From: DASQMT01 sp963839615
GTDB taxonomy: Bacteria > Actinomycetota > Thermoleophilia > Solirubrobacterales > Solirubrobacteraceae
Assembly (NCBI GenBank): GCA_963839615.1
Contig: CAWIVY010000010.1
Span: forward strand, 682,001-746,000
Length of the DNA stretch: 64,000 nucleotides
Reading direction: 5' to 3'
Part shown: in pieces, positions 1-9,700 of the stretch
Numbering within the stretch: the stretch's first letter is position 1
Layout of the letters: the number at the start of each line of letters is the position of its first letter
Program-made: the position numbers and the translations under genes
The notes under the pieces: model-generated
What the model saw: the letters and a program-made list of their open reading frames with translations, nothing else
The model's database searches: none
Told to the model about the DNA's origin: nothing

Positions 1-1
1 G

Positions 2-373
2 GCGTTCTTCGAGCAGCTCAAGGGCGACTTCTCGCCTGATCTGATCTTCACGCACCAGCGAAATGACCTCCACCAGGACCATCGCATCACGTGCGAGCTG
101 ACCTGGAACACCTTCCGTGATCACCTGATCCTCGAGTACGAGATCCCCAAGTACGACGGCGACATCGGCGCGCCGAACCTGTTCGTGACGCTCGACGAGG
201 CCATCTGCCGCCGCAAGGTCGAGCACCTGATGACGCAATTTCCCTCGCAGGTCCCCAAGCGCTGGTTCAAGGAGGACCTCTTCTCCGGGCTGCTGCGCTT
301 ACGGGGCATGGAGTGCAACTCGCAGACCTCGTACGCGGAGGCCTTCTACAGCCGGAAGGCGGTGGTCGCGTGA
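2..373 (+). CDS. PIG-L/LmbE-family deacetylase, C-terminal fragment
   Basis: The frame is open at the window edge, so only the last 123 residues are present. The visible part carries HQRNDLHQDH at about residues 18-27, the second metal-binding motif of PIG-L/LmbE proteins. Members of this family are zinc enzymes that remove acyl groups from N-acylated sugars or similar amides. The stop codon overlaps the GTG of the next gene (GTGA at 370-373), so the two are probably co-translated. Together with the downstream epimerases and glycosyltransferases this points to modification of a surface-polysaccharide sugar. The substrate cannot be read from the sequence. Confidence 0.8.
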   Translation, partial: AFFEQLKGDFSPDLIFTHQRNDLHQDHRITCELTWNTFRDHLILEYEIPKYDGDIGAPNLFVTLDEAICRRKVEHLMTQFPSQVPKRWFKEDLFSGLLRLRGMECNSQTSYAEAFYSRKAVVA

Positions 374-1695
374 CCGGCGAAGGCGCCTACCGCCTGATGG
401 AGCGCCTGTTCCCGCTCTGCAGGAGCCTGACCGGCGACGGGGTGCGGGCCACGTTCGACATCCTCGCGGAGCACGTCCCGATCGTCCGCACGGAGGTGCC
501 CAGCGGCACGCGCATATTCGACTGGATCGTGCCCGACGAATGGAACATCCGCGAGGCGCGCATCACCGCGCCCGACGGCGCTCGCGTGGTGGACTTCGCG
601 GACTCCACCCTCCATGTGGTGTCCTACAGCGAGCCCGTCGAACGGACGATGCCGCTGGCGGAGCTGCGCGAGCGGCTGCACACCCTCCCCGACCAACCGG
701 ATCTCGTCCCGTACCGGACGTCGTACTACAGCCGGACGTGGGGCTTCTGCATGTCGCACCGGCGGCTGCTCGAGCTCCAGCCGGGCGACTACCGCGTCGT
801 GATCGATTCGTCGCTGGGCCCGGGACACCTCACGTACGGGGAGATCGTCCTCGACGGGGACACGGACGAGGAGATCATCATCTCGACTTACGTCTGCCAC
901 CCCTCGCTCGCCAATGACAACCTCTCCGGCATCGTCGTCGCGACCATGCTGGCCGAGGAGCTGGCGAAGCGCGACCTGCGCCACACGTACCGCTTCCTCT
1001 TCGCGCCCGGGACGATCGGCCCGCTCGCCTGGCTGCACGCCAACCGCGACCGGTTGGACCGCGTGGTGCACGGACTGGCTCTGTCCTGCATCGGTGACGC
1101 CGGGAGGCTGACGTACAAGCGCAGCCGGCGGACCGATGCGGTCATCGATCGCGCCGTCGCGACGGTCCTGCGCGACTCAGCCAAGCCTCACCGGCTGCTC
1201 GATTGGGAGCCGTGGGGTGGCGACGAGCGTCAGTTCTGCGCGCCGGGCTTCGATCTTCCCGTCGGCTGCCTCATGCGCACGCCGCACGGTGAGTTCGCCG
1301 GCTACCACACGTCGGCCGACGGTCTCGACGGGATCTCGCCCGCTGCGCTCGAGGAGGCCGTCGCGACATGCGTCGCGGTGGTCGACGTGCTGGACACCGA
1401 TCGGACGCTCGTCAACCTGGCGCCCTGCGGTGAGCCGCAGCTCGGCCGGCGCGGCCTCTACCGCTCCGCGGGCGGCGCTGTCGCGACGCCCGACGACGAG
1501 CGCGCGCTGCTGTGGGTGCTGAATCAGTGCGACGGCGACGCAAGCTTGCTGGACATAGCCGCGCGTTCCGGCCTCGCGTTCCCCGTCATCGAGAGGGCGG
1601 CGCGCCGGCTGGAGCAGGCCGAGCTCCTCGCTCCGCGTCAGCGAGCGGGCGGCGCCGCTGGTGAGACCGGCCCTGCCTGTCGCACCGGCTTGTAA
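370..1695 (+). CDS. DUF4910 (M28-like aminopeptidase fold) protein with C-terminal winged helix
   Basis: A 441-residue protein starting at GTG 370, inside the stop of the deacetylase gene. An ATG-type frame reaches back to 313 but would lie inside that gene. The segment CHPSLANDNLSG (about residues 178-189) is the metal-binding signature of the DUF4910/DUF2172 group, which has an M28 zinc-peptidase fold; the later GGDERQFCAPG and YHTSAD segments also fit. The last 80 residues look like a winged helix, a common C-terminal companion in this family. Such genes recur in polysaccharide and sugar-modification clusters, but the substrate is unknown. The 3' end overlaps the convergent epimerase gene by 58 bp. 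Confidence 0.75.
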   Translation: MTGEGAYRLMERLFPLCRSLTGDGVRATFDILAEHVPIVRTEVPSGTRIFDWIVPDEWNIREARITAPDGARVVDFADSTLHVVSYSEPVERTMPLAELRERLHTLPDQPDLVPYRTSYYSRTWGFCMSHRRLLELQPGDYRVVIDSSLGPGHLTYGEIVLDGDTDEEIIISTYVCHPSLANDNLSGIVVATMLAEELAKRDLRHTYRFLFAPGTIGPLAWLHANRDRLDRVVHGLALSCIGDAGRLTYKRSRRTDAVIDRAVATVLRDSAKPHRLLDWEPWGGDERQFCAPGFDLPVGCLMRTPHGEFAGYHTSADGLDGISPAALEEAVATCVAVVDVLDTDRTLVNLAPCGEPQLGRRGLYRSAGGAVATPDDERALLWVLNQCDGDASLLDIAARSGLAFPVIERAARRLEQAELLAPRQRAGGAAGETGPACRTGL

Positions 1696-2216
1696 TCCGG
1701 CCAGTCGCGGTCACGCTCGGACATCAGCCGCTCCGGCGCCGGTGGCCACTCGATGCCGAAGGCGGGGTCGTCCCAGCGGATGCCGCCGGCGGCCTCGGGC
1801 ACGTACTCGTGAGTCATCTGATAGACGACCTCGGTCTCGTCCTTCAACGTCTGGTAGCCCTGGGCGAATCCCTCGGGAACGAGCAGCAGCCGGCCGTTGT
1901 CCGGGGTGAGCTCGACGCCGAGCCAGTCAAGGTACGTCGCTGACTCAGGTCGGAGATCGACCATGATCACGAAGGCGCCGCCCCGGGTGCAGCGGACGAG
2001 CTTGTTCTCCGCGTGGGGCGCCTTCTGGAAGTGCAGTCCGCGTAGCGTGTGACGCTCCGCGCTGAAGATGGTGCTTCCCTGCAGGAACCGCGTCGGCAAG
2101 CCGTGGTCCGCGAACTCTCGCTCGCAGAACACACGGGCGAGGTGGCCGCGCTCGTCGGCGCGGCGTTCGACGTCGATGATGAAGGCCTTCGACAGCCGCG
2201 TCGGCGTGAAGAGCAC
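1638..2216 (-). CDS. RmlC-like dTDP-4-dehydrorhamnose 3,5-epimerase family protein
   Basis: A 192-residue cupin-type sugar epimerase. RGLHFQ supplies the family's catalytic His region, VDLRPES the Asp partner and VVYQMTHEYVPEAAGG the Tyr region of RmlC. The start chosen is GTG 2216, 17 bp after the stop of the upstream SDR gene and preceded by a GAGG about 9 nt away; a longer frame runs back into the SDR gene and has no family similarity. Paired with the SDR gene it probably makes a deoxy- or epimerised nucleotide sugar. Whether the substrate is dTDP-linked cannot be told. Convergent overlap with the DUF4910 gene. Confidence 0.85.
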   Translation of the reverse strand: MLFTPTRLSKAFIIDVERRADERGHLARVFCEREFADHGLPTRFLQGSTIFSAERHTLRGLHFQKAPHAENKLVRCTRGGAFVIMVDLRPESATYLDWLGVELTPDNGRLLLVPEGFAQGYQTLKDETEVVYQMTHEYVPEAAGGIRWDDPAFGIEWPPAPERLMSERDRDWPDYKPVRQAGPVSPAAPPAR

Positions 2217-2233
2217 GTGCTCGGGCCTCGAGC

Positions 2234-3277
2234 TCAGCTCACGCCGACCGCCGCGCGCCAGCGCAGCTCGTCGTCGAGCCGACCTGCGTCCTGGAGCTCG
2301 CGTACGCGTTTGAGGCGCAAGTAGCGCGGTCCGCTGAAGTCGGCGAGCGTCATGCCGGCGCGGCGGTACGCCGCCAGGAGCTCGTGGGTGCCGCGGGCGA
2401 CCGTCCACTGCGGCCGGGCCTCGGGCAGCACACGCGCAAGCTTGGAGCAGTCGACACGGTACGAGCGCTTGTCAGCGCCGCCGCCATCGGCGAACGTCGC
2501 TTCGGCACCCGGCACGATCCCGGCGATGATCTCGGCGACCTTGCGGATCTTGTAGTTCTCCTCGTTGGCGCCCACGTTGAAGGGCTCATTGTGCACCAGC
2601 CCGCGCGGCGCGTGCAGGACCGCGAGGAAGGCACGCGAGATGTCCTCGACGTGCACGAGCGGGCGCCACGCCGCGCCGTCGCTCTGGAGCACGAGTTGGC
2701 CGGTGGTGTGAGCCCAGCCCACGAGATTGTTGACGACGACGTCCAGGCGCAGCCGCGGGGAGGCGCCGTAGGCGGTCGCATTGCGAAGGAACGTGGGGCT
2801 GAAACCGGCGTCCGCCAGCGGCGCGATCCCCTGCTCCGCGAGCACCTTCGATTCGCCGTACGGGGTGACCGGCGCGAACCCGGCGCGCTCGTCGAGCATC
2901 GCGTCGCGGTCTCCCTTGCCGTAAAGGCTGCACGAGGAGGAGAAGACGAACCGCGAGACGTCGGCCTCCTTCGCCTGCTCGGCGAGCCGGACCGACGCGA
3001 GCTGGTTGATCTCGTACGTCGTCTGCGGGTTCATATCGCCGACCGGGTCGTTGCATACCGCGGCCAGGTGCACCACCGCGTCGAAGCCCGCGAGATCCGA
3101 GGCCTCGACGTCACGCACGTCCTTGCGGATCGCCGGGACCGCGGGCGGCGCACTGCCGAGCAAGCAGTCGGCGAAGAGGTCGGAGTCGAGCCCGGTTACC
3201 TCGTGGCCCGCCTGCTCGAGAAGCGGGGTGAGGACAGAGCCTATGTAGCCGTTGTGACCTGTGACGAGAACTCGCAA
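2234..3277 (-). CDS. NAD-dependent epimerase/dehydratase (extended SDR)
   Basis: A 347-residue extended short-chain dehydrogenase. The N-terminus has the Rossmann motif TGHNGYIG, then DVRD, and the catalytic Ser/Tyr/Lys set appears as SSSCSLYG and YGESK. Family members oxidise and epimerise or dehydrate nucleotide sugars using bound NAD. The start is taken as TTG 3277 because GGGAGG lies 6 nt upstream and the Rossmann strand begins right after it; a GTG further upstream would add 27 residues of unlikely sequence. It is followed by the RmlC-like gene on the same strand, so a two-gene operon is likely, divergent from the GT2 gene. Confidence 0.85.
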   Translation of the reverse strand: MRVLVTGHNGYIGSVLTPLLEQAGHEVTGLDSDLFADCLLGSAPPAVPAIRKDVRDVEASDLAGFDAVVHLAAVCNDPVGDMNPQTTYEINQLASVRLAEQAKEADVSRFVFSSSCSLYGKGDRDAMLDERAGFAPVTPYGESKVLAEQGIAPLADAGFSPTFLRNATAYGASPRLRLDVVVNNLVGWAHTTGQLVLQSDGAAWRPLVHVEDISRAFLAVLHAPRGLVHNEPFNVGANEENYKIRKVAEIIAGIVPGAEATFADGGGADKRSYRVDCSKLARVLPEARPQWTVARGTHELLAAYRRAGMTLADFSGPRYLRLKRVRELQDAGRLDDELRWRAAVGVS

Positions 3278-3363
3278 GGAAACCCTCCCGAAGCAGACGC
3301 GATCGGCCATCCAACGGATGGGCGCGCCCCGGACTTCCACGCACGCGGCTATCGTCACGCCCC

Positions 3364-4263
3364 GTGCCTCAGGCTTCTCCCGTGCTGTCGATCGGTCTGC
3401 CCGTGCGGAACGGCAGGGATGCCGTCGGGCGATGCGTCGAGTCGGTGCTGTCCCAGGACTTCACCGATCTCGAGCTCGTGATCTGCGACAACGTCTCCGA
3501 CGACGGGACGATCGCTCTGCTCGAGGACTATACGCGGGCCGACCCGCGCATCGTCCTGAACGTCAACGACAACAACATCGGCGTCCACGCGAACCTGAAG
3601 CGCACGCTCGAACTCGCCCGCGGGACCTACTTCCGCTGGATCAGTGCTGAAGATTGGCTCGAACCGGGCGCATTGAGCGCGTGCGTGCGGGCGCTCGAGC
3701 GCCGGCCGGACGCCGTTGGCGTCACGACCTGTTTCACCGTGCACACGCCGGACGGTGCCCGGTACGAGGAGTACCGAGGTGAGTTCCCGACGTCGCCTGA
3801 TCCGGCGCGCCGCTTCGAGCGCATGCTCTGGTTCTTCCACGCGGGCGACGCGAACTACGACCCCGTGTACGGGGTCTTCCGTCGCGCTGCGCTGACGAGC
3901 GCGCATCCCTTGCGCCCGTCGGAGCGGACGGACTGGCTGCTGAGCGCGGAGCTGGCGCTGATGGGTCCCATCGTCCACCTGGGGGAGCGGCTGGCCAACC
4001 GATCCCGCGACTACCCGGTGGGCATCGACCGCACCGCGTTCCGCCGCCGGCTCGACCCGGTCTACGGCGAGCGTTTGAAGACCTCCGCGCGTCGGATGCA
4101 CCGCGAGCTCTACGCCCTCGCGCTGATGGCCGACCTCACGCCGGAGCAGCTCGGGCGCTGCCGGCGGGCCCTTGCCCGCTTCTGGGCCAAGGAGGCCGTC
4201 CGCGACGCCCGCACGCTCGCCGCCGACGCGCGCCATCGCGCGCGCCATCGGCGCGCGGGCTGA
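3364..4263 (+). CDS. Family 2 glycosyltransferase
   Basis: A 299-residue GT-A fold enzyme starting at GTG 3364. LSIGLPVRNG opens the domain, VSDDGT is the nucleotide-contacting stretch, and WISAEDW stands where the DxD-like metal site is expected. The domain spans about residues 6-230; the tail is Arg/Ala rich. It lies divergently from the SDR/RmlC pair, with only 86 bp between the starts, so shared regulation is possible. It would transfer an activated sugar during surface-glycan assembly; donor and acceptor are unknown. The end is 1 bp from the convergent downstream gene. Confidence 0.85.
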   Translation: MPQASPVLSIGLPVRNGRDAVGRCVESVLSQDFTDLELVICDNVSDDGTIALLEDYTRADPRIVLNVNDNNIGVHANLKRTLELARGTYFRWISAEDWLEPGALSACVRALERRPDAVGVTTCFTVHTPDGARYEEYRGEFPTSPDPARRFERMLWFFHAGDANYDPVYGVFRRAALTSAHPLRPSERTDWLLSAELALMGPIVHLGERLANRSRDYPVGIDRTAFRRRLDPVYGERLKTSARRMHRELYALALMADLTPEQLGRCRRALARFWAKEAVRDARTLAADARHRARHRRAG

Positions 4264-4264
4264 T

Positions 4265-5269
4265 TCAACCGCGCTCTGCGCGCTCCACCGGCTCGACCCA
4301 CGACTCGCGCCAGTACGCGTGGATCTGGCGGGGGCAGAACCAGTGCCCGGGGGTGCTCTCCCCCCGGCACACGGCCCCCTGCAGGATCAGGCAGTCCTTG
4401 CGGATCTTGAGCATGCGACCCGTCTTCTCGTCGATGATGCGCTCCACCCGGTCCTTGACTCGCATCGTCCGACCGCAATATGGGAGCTCCTCCCGGTCGA
4501 AGGACAGCTTGCGGTTGAAGCCCTCCTCGTCGAGTGTGGCCTCAATCTGGTCGCGATCGCGGACGCGCACGAGATCACCCGGTTGAAGGTCGAGATCGAC
4601 CGGTTCTTGTCCCGTCCCCGGCCCACTCAGCGGCAGTGGCTTGAGCTTGCCGAGTCGGCTCATGACCTCGAGGACGAAGCCGCGGGCCAGGAGGAAGAGG
4701 AAGCGAGGCAGCGTGTAGTTGCCGTTACGCATCTCGCGCCAGTACTGCAGAAGGTTCGAGGTCTTGAGTCGCTCCGTGGCCTCGAGCGCGTCGGTCGCCT
4801 GGCAGCGCCAGACCTCCTCGGCGCCCTCGGTCCGGACCGTGCGGGTCGACGGCTCGATGACGCGGGCGAGCTCGGCGGTGACCCCGTCGGAGCCGTTGAC
4901 GATCTGCTTGACGTCCGGCTGGGTGGTGCTGCCGAGGTCGTCGGCAGGGCGCAGCCACGCCTCCTTCCAGTACAGGAGGCAGCCGGCCTGGCATCCGCCG
5001 TGACCGGACCCGTCGCACCGCAGGTCGTCGAGATACACGGTGTCGCGCGCGCGGCGGCTGCCCGTCGCCGAGATCGTGTCGCAGATCTTGTCGACCCGTC
5101 GGGTGACGGTGAAGCGCTGACCGGCGAGCTTGGCCATCTCCGGCATGAACAGCGTCTTGTCGAGGGTGCCGTCCGCATCGAGCGTCTCGAGGATCTCGGC
5201 GGCGGAACGGACCTCGACCACGTCGCCCGGGCGCAGCGGGCGCTGGCTAGCCTGACGTTTGGTTCTCAC
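4265..5269 (-). CDS. Unrecognised protein with an internally duplicated Cys-containing module
   Basis: A 334-residue protein that I do not recognise. It holds two related modules. The first (about residues 12-110) runs from LRPGDVVEVRSAAEILETLD to YWKEAWLRP; the second (about residues 225-330) from LQPGDLVRVRDRDQIEATLD to YWRESWVEP. Each has an SH3-like RPGD/QPGD start and closes with Cys residues (CDGSGHGGCQAGC in the first; C..VCRGE..FC in the second) before a YW(K/R)E(A/S)W motif. A less conserved linker has two hydrophobic stretches near residues 195-210. Start is GTG 5269. It sits between glycosyltransferase and LamG genes, so a role with cell-surface material is possible but unproven. 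Confidence 0.65.
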   Translation of the reverse strand: MRTKRQASQRPLRPGDVVEVRSAAEILETLDADGTLDKTLFMPEMAKLAGQRFTVTRRVDKICDTISATGSRRARDTVYLDDLRCDGSGHGGCQAGCLLYWKEAWLRPADDLGSTTQPDVKQIVNGSDGVTAELARVIEPSTRTVRTEGAEEVWRCQATDALEATERLKTSNLLQYWREMRNGNYTLPRFLFLLARGFVLEVMSRLGKLKPLPLSGPGTGQEPVDLDLQPGDLVRVRDRDQIEATLDEEGFNRKLSFDREELPYCGRTMRVKDRVERIIDEKTGRMLKIRKDCLILQGAVCRGESTPGHWFCPRQIHAYWRESWVEPVERAERG

Positions 5270-5346
5270 AGCCCATCAACGATGCCGGTCGCGGAGAACT
5301 GCCGCCGACATCGAACGGAGGGCCGGTTTCTTGACTCCCCGATCGT

Positions 5347-6786
5347 ATGGCTACGGCTGTGCGCGGATCCGGGAAACTCGGTGTCGTGCGCCGTAGGGAT
5401 CGGAACCGCACCCTTCTCTGCGGCGTGCTGCTGCTCGCTGCCGCAGCGATCGTCGGAACGGGGCTCTGGCATGGTCCGGTGCTGCTCAACCTGTCCGCCG
5501 GGCACGGCGTTGACACCGGCGATCTTCCCGCGCTCGTCCTGGTCGCGTTCTCGATCGCGGTGTGGCGCCGAGGCCGCGCGCAACCGCGAAGCGCCGCCCG
5601 TGTCCGTCGGCTCGTCGGCGTCCCGGCGGTGCTGCTCGGCGGGCTGCTGCTGGTCGCCGGCGTCGCCGGCAGGGCTGGAGGCGGGCCGCTCGTGCCGGCC
5701 GGCGGCGGCACGCTCGACGGGACGATCGTGGACGCTGTCGGGAAGTCCGCCGTGCCCGTCGATCGATGGACGGACGTGGCCGTCACATTCGACGGGGCGA
5801 GCGTCCGGCTCTACGTGAACGGCAGGCAGGTCTCGAGCCGCGCCGCACACGGCCCGCTGCAGAACTGGCGGGCGCCGGTCTGGATCGGCGGCAACCAACC
5901 TTACGGCGAGCACTTCCGCGGCGACATCGACGAGGTTCGCGTTTACGCGCGCGCGCTCGACGCCGAGGAGATCCGGCAGGACATGGATCGGCAGGTCGCG
6001 GCCGCGCCGGGTCTCGTCGCCGCGTACGGATTCGATGCCAGGTCGCCGACCGTGGCCCACGACGCTTCCGGCCGGCAGAACGACGGAGCCGTCATCGCCG
6101 CCACTTCCGTGCCCGGACGCTACGGCGGCGCATTGCGCTTCGACGGCGAGCGCTCGGTGGTGCGAGTCCCGGCCTCGCGGTCGCTGATGTTCCATGACGC
6201 GATGACACTGTCGGGCTGGGTCCGGCCCGTCGAGCGACAGCAGGGCTGGCGTACGGTCGTCCAGCGGCAGGCTGATGCCTATCTCGACGCGGGGAGCGAC
6301 GAGCAGTTCCGGCTCGGGCGGCTCGACGACCTCCGAGCCGCGTTGCTGGTCGCGGTCTTCGCCTGGCTCTGCTGGCGCACGGCGTCGGGAGCAGGCGACG
6401 ACGCCGGTCGCGCCTGGTGGGTGGTTGCCGTGCTCCTCCTGGCCGGGTCGGTCGCCGACGCGGCGCTCGCCCCGAGACCCACGCTGATCGGCCCCGGCCT
6501 GCTGGCGCTCGGGCTTGCTCACACGTCGCCGCGCTCCGCCGCCCGTGTCTTTCTCCTTGCGGGGGCCACGGCGGCGTCCGTCACGCTCGCCGCGGTCACG
6601 GACGTGGCGGGCGTTGGCGAGGCGCTCTCACGCGGGGATGGGGCGGTCGCTCGCACGAGCGCAGTCGGGGTGATACTCGTGCTCGCCGGAGCCGCGCGAC
6701 GGCACGCCGCCTGCACGCGGCAGGCCGGTGGGCGGAGTCGGTCGGGCCCGGAAGTCGCGGCGCGTCTGCCGCGCTCCACAGGGTGA
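5347..6786 (+). CDS. LamG-repeat membrane protein with permuted domain layout
   Basis: A 479-residue protein. Hydrophobic segments lie near residues 22-42, 58-75, 92-110 and four or five times between 335 and 450. Residues about 118-225 match the C-terminal half of a LamG/concanavalin domain (RWTDVAVTFDGASVRLYVNG, then WIGGNQPYGEHF and GDIDEVRVYARAL); residues about 225-325 match the N-terminal half of the next one (GLVAAYGFD, GGALRFDGE, WRTVVQRQADAYLDAGSD). The membrane segments therefore interrupt the LamG unit. Probably an exported or membrane-bound glycan-binding protein. The 3' end overlaps the convergent giant gene by about 190 bp, so one of the two tails may be wrong. Confidence 0.6.
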   Translation: MATAVRGSGKLGVVRRRDRNRTLLCGVLLLAAAAIVGTGLWHGPVLLNLSAGHGVDTGDLPALVLVAFSIAVWRRGRAQPRSAARVRRLVGVPAVLLGGLLLVAGVAGRAGGGPLVPAGGGTLDGTIVDAVGKSAVPVDRWTDVAVTFDGASVRLYVNGRQVSSRAAHGPLQNWRAPVWIGGNQPYGEHFRGDIDEVRVYARALDAEEIRQDMDRQVAAAPGLVAAYGFDARSPTVAHDASGRQNDGAVIAATSVPGRYGGALRFDGERSVVRVPASRSLMFHDAMTLSGWVRPVERQQGWRTVVQRQADAYLDAGSDEQFRLGRLDDLRAALLVAVFAWLCWRTASGAGDDAGRAWWVVAVLLLAGSVADAALAPRPTLIGPGLLALGLAHTSPRSAARVFLLAGATAASVTLAAVTDVAGVGEALSRGDGAVARTSAVGVILVLAGAARRHAACTRQAGGRSRSGPEVAARLPRSTG

Positions 6787-9700
6787 CCAATCTCGGCGCG
6801 AGCAATGCCGCCGGATCGTCGAGCTCGACCTCGCTGAAACGCGCGACGGCACCGACCGTCCATTCGAAGTACTCGACCACCACCGTGTGCTCGCCTTCCG
6901 TGAGTTCGACGTCGCTGCTGTAGGTGGTCGGCGCCTGGTAGAACCAGCCGTTGACCGCCTCGGAGCCGTCGATCAGCACCCTGATGCCGTCGTCGCCCGT
7001 CACGCTGAAGCGGTACGTCCCGGCGTCGTAGTGCTTGCTGCGTGTCCACCGCACCGAGAAGCGGTCCACTGGCAGCGACGGGTGCGGTGCGGCCTCGCCC
7101 CAGTCGAAGTCGATCGCGTTGTCGGTGCGGACGAGCGTCGGTGCGCCGGCGAGAACACTGTTGTCGAAGTACTCGGCGAGGAACGGTTCGGGTGGTGGCG
7201 GCGGAGGGTCCGCCGTCGGCTCGTACGTCATGCGGGCCTCGGCGTCGCCACCGGCCTCGAAGTACTCGAGCACGACTTGGTGGGTGCCTGCCTCGAGCGC
7301 CCGCGTCGCCGTGTGCGTCGTCGCGCTCTGCAAGACCCACCGGTCGAGGAGAACCTGACCGTCGACGAAGAGCCTGACGCCGTCGTCGCTCGTGACCGTG
7401 AACTTGTATGTGCCCCCCGTCTCGAGGGTCAGGGCCTTCGTCCAGCGCGCGGAGAAGTTGTCGGCGGGGATGCCGTCGCCCGGAGCCCCGCCGCCCCAGC
7501 TGAAGTCGATCGCGTCGTCCTCACGGGTCAGCGCCGGTGGTCCCTGGAGGGAGCGGTTGGCGAAGTACTCCGCCGTGTAGCCGCCGTCGCCGGCGACGAC
7601 GTCGCCGATCCGGTCGTAGTTGAGCTCGGCGCGTGCCCCACCGCCTCCCTCGAAGTGATCGACGCGCAGCTCGTGAGAGCCGCCGGTGACGACTTTGTCG
7701 ACGCTGAACGCGGCATTGCCGAACGTCCAGCGGTCGATGATCTCGACGCCGTCGAGAAACACGCGCATGCCATCGTCGCGAGTGCCGGCGAACCGGTAGA
7801 CGCCCGCGGACAGCGTGACGGTCCGCGTCCAGCTTGCGACGAAGTGGTCTCCGGCAATCCCCGCGCCCGGCGAGCCCTCGCCCCAGTCGAAATCGAGCGT
7901 CTCGTCGTCACGCTCGAGGTCCGGAGCCTCGGTTGGGATCTCCGGGATCCCCGCGACGTCGGGCGTGTTCCAGAATCGGCCGTGCCATGCGGTGTCGGCG
8001 GGTGGATCGCCGACGGGCGTGATGCGCAGCCTGGCCACTGCCCCGCCGCCGTCCTCGAAGTACTCCAGCACGAGCGAGTGCGGCCCGCCGTCCATGGGCA
8101 GCGTAGTGCGATATGTGGTAGGACTCTGGTCGATCCACTGGTCGATCACGCGCACCCCGTCCACGGTGAGCCGCACCCCGTCGTCGGCTGTCGCCGTGAA
8201 CTCGTAGTCACCGGGCTCGAGGTTCAGGGTGCGGGTCCAGCGCGCTACGAACCGGTTGGTCCCGATGCTCGGCCCCGGGGACCCCTCGCCCCAATCGTGA
8301 TCGATCTCGTCCTCGTCGCGCTCGAGCTCCGCTGATGTCCCGGGGATCGCGTTGACACCCGGCGGCGCGTTCCAGTACTGCGCGCGATAGGTCCCCGACG
8401 GCTGGTCGGCGACACTGTCCCAGGCAAGCTTCACGAGCGCGCCGCCGCCGTACTCGACGTACTCCAGCCGGATCGTGTGCCGGCCTTGGCCGAGATCGGC
8501 GACATGGGTCAGCTCCGTGTTGGCGGGTCCCAGCCAGCTGTTGATGACCCGCTTGCCGTCGATGAACAGACGGACGCCGTCGTCGGCGATGGCGGTGAAC
8601 TCGTAGCGGCCGGCGCCGAACCACTGGGTCTTCTTCCAGCGCACCGCGAAGCCGTTGTTGGGCAGCGCAGGGTCGGGTGCGCCCTCGCCCCACGCGAAGT
8701 CGATGGACTGGTCCTGACGGGTGAGCACGGGCGCGCCCGAGAACGTCGTGTTGTCGTAGTACGCCGCCGTGAACGGTTGCGCCGGCACGTAGCTCGCCGT
8801 GTAGGTGCTGTCGTCTTCCGGCGTGTTGATGACGTGGCGCACGCTCTTGCCGTCCGACCACCCCGCGAACTGCAGCGCGTTCCCGCCCTGGTCGACCGCC
8901 GCAACCGGCGCGGCGAGATCGCGCTGGAAGCCCTCGACGCCGGTGAACGTCCGCGGCGTCGAGACCGGAACACCGTCGACAAAGATGCCGAGCCCTGGCG
9001 GCGACGTCGCCAGGCTGATCTCGGTCTTGCGCGGGCGGATGGTGATCGCCTTGCTCGTGAAAAGCCCGTTGGCGTCAGTCGCCGTGACCTTGATCTCGTA
9101 CGAGGTGTCGGCGGACGCTTCGCCGGTCTTAGGAATGGTGAACGAGCCGGCCCGGCCGGTCAGGGGACCGGCGAACGGATGGAAGTGGGTGCCGTGATGC
9201 AACCTGATCTCGGTCTTGATGTCGCCGTCGTCGAGGTCGAATCCGCCCGCGTCGCTGGCGAACGCGTTGTACGTGATCGTGTCTCCCGCCCGGTAGAGCT
9301 GACCCTCGGTTGGCGCGGAGACGGTCAGCGCGGGCGGCAGCCCCACCTGGATGACGATCGGCTGGGCCTGGGCCTGCTCACCGGCCGCCGAGACGGTCAG
9401 CCGGGCCGTGTAGACGCCCTTCTCGGCATAGGTCTTCGTCGGATTCGCCTCCACGCTGGTCGTGCCGTCGCCGAATGTCCACTGGTGGCTGAGCGGGTCC
9501 CCGTCGGGATCGCTGCTCCCCGCGCTGGAGAAGTGGACCGTGAGCGGCTCTACGCCCTTGGTCACGTCGGCGGACGCGACGGCGACAGGCAGGTGGGATT
9601 GCGTGTTGTAGCTCACGCGGTACAGCGCGCCCGGGTAATAAGTGAGGTAGTAGAGCGAGCCGTCCGGCGCGACCTTCAGGTCGACGACACTGCCCGCCTG

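Noticed and set aside
5331..5347. TTGACT as a -35 box before the LamG gene
   Set aside because: No matching -10 at 16-19 bp; the ATG itself falls where the -10 should be.
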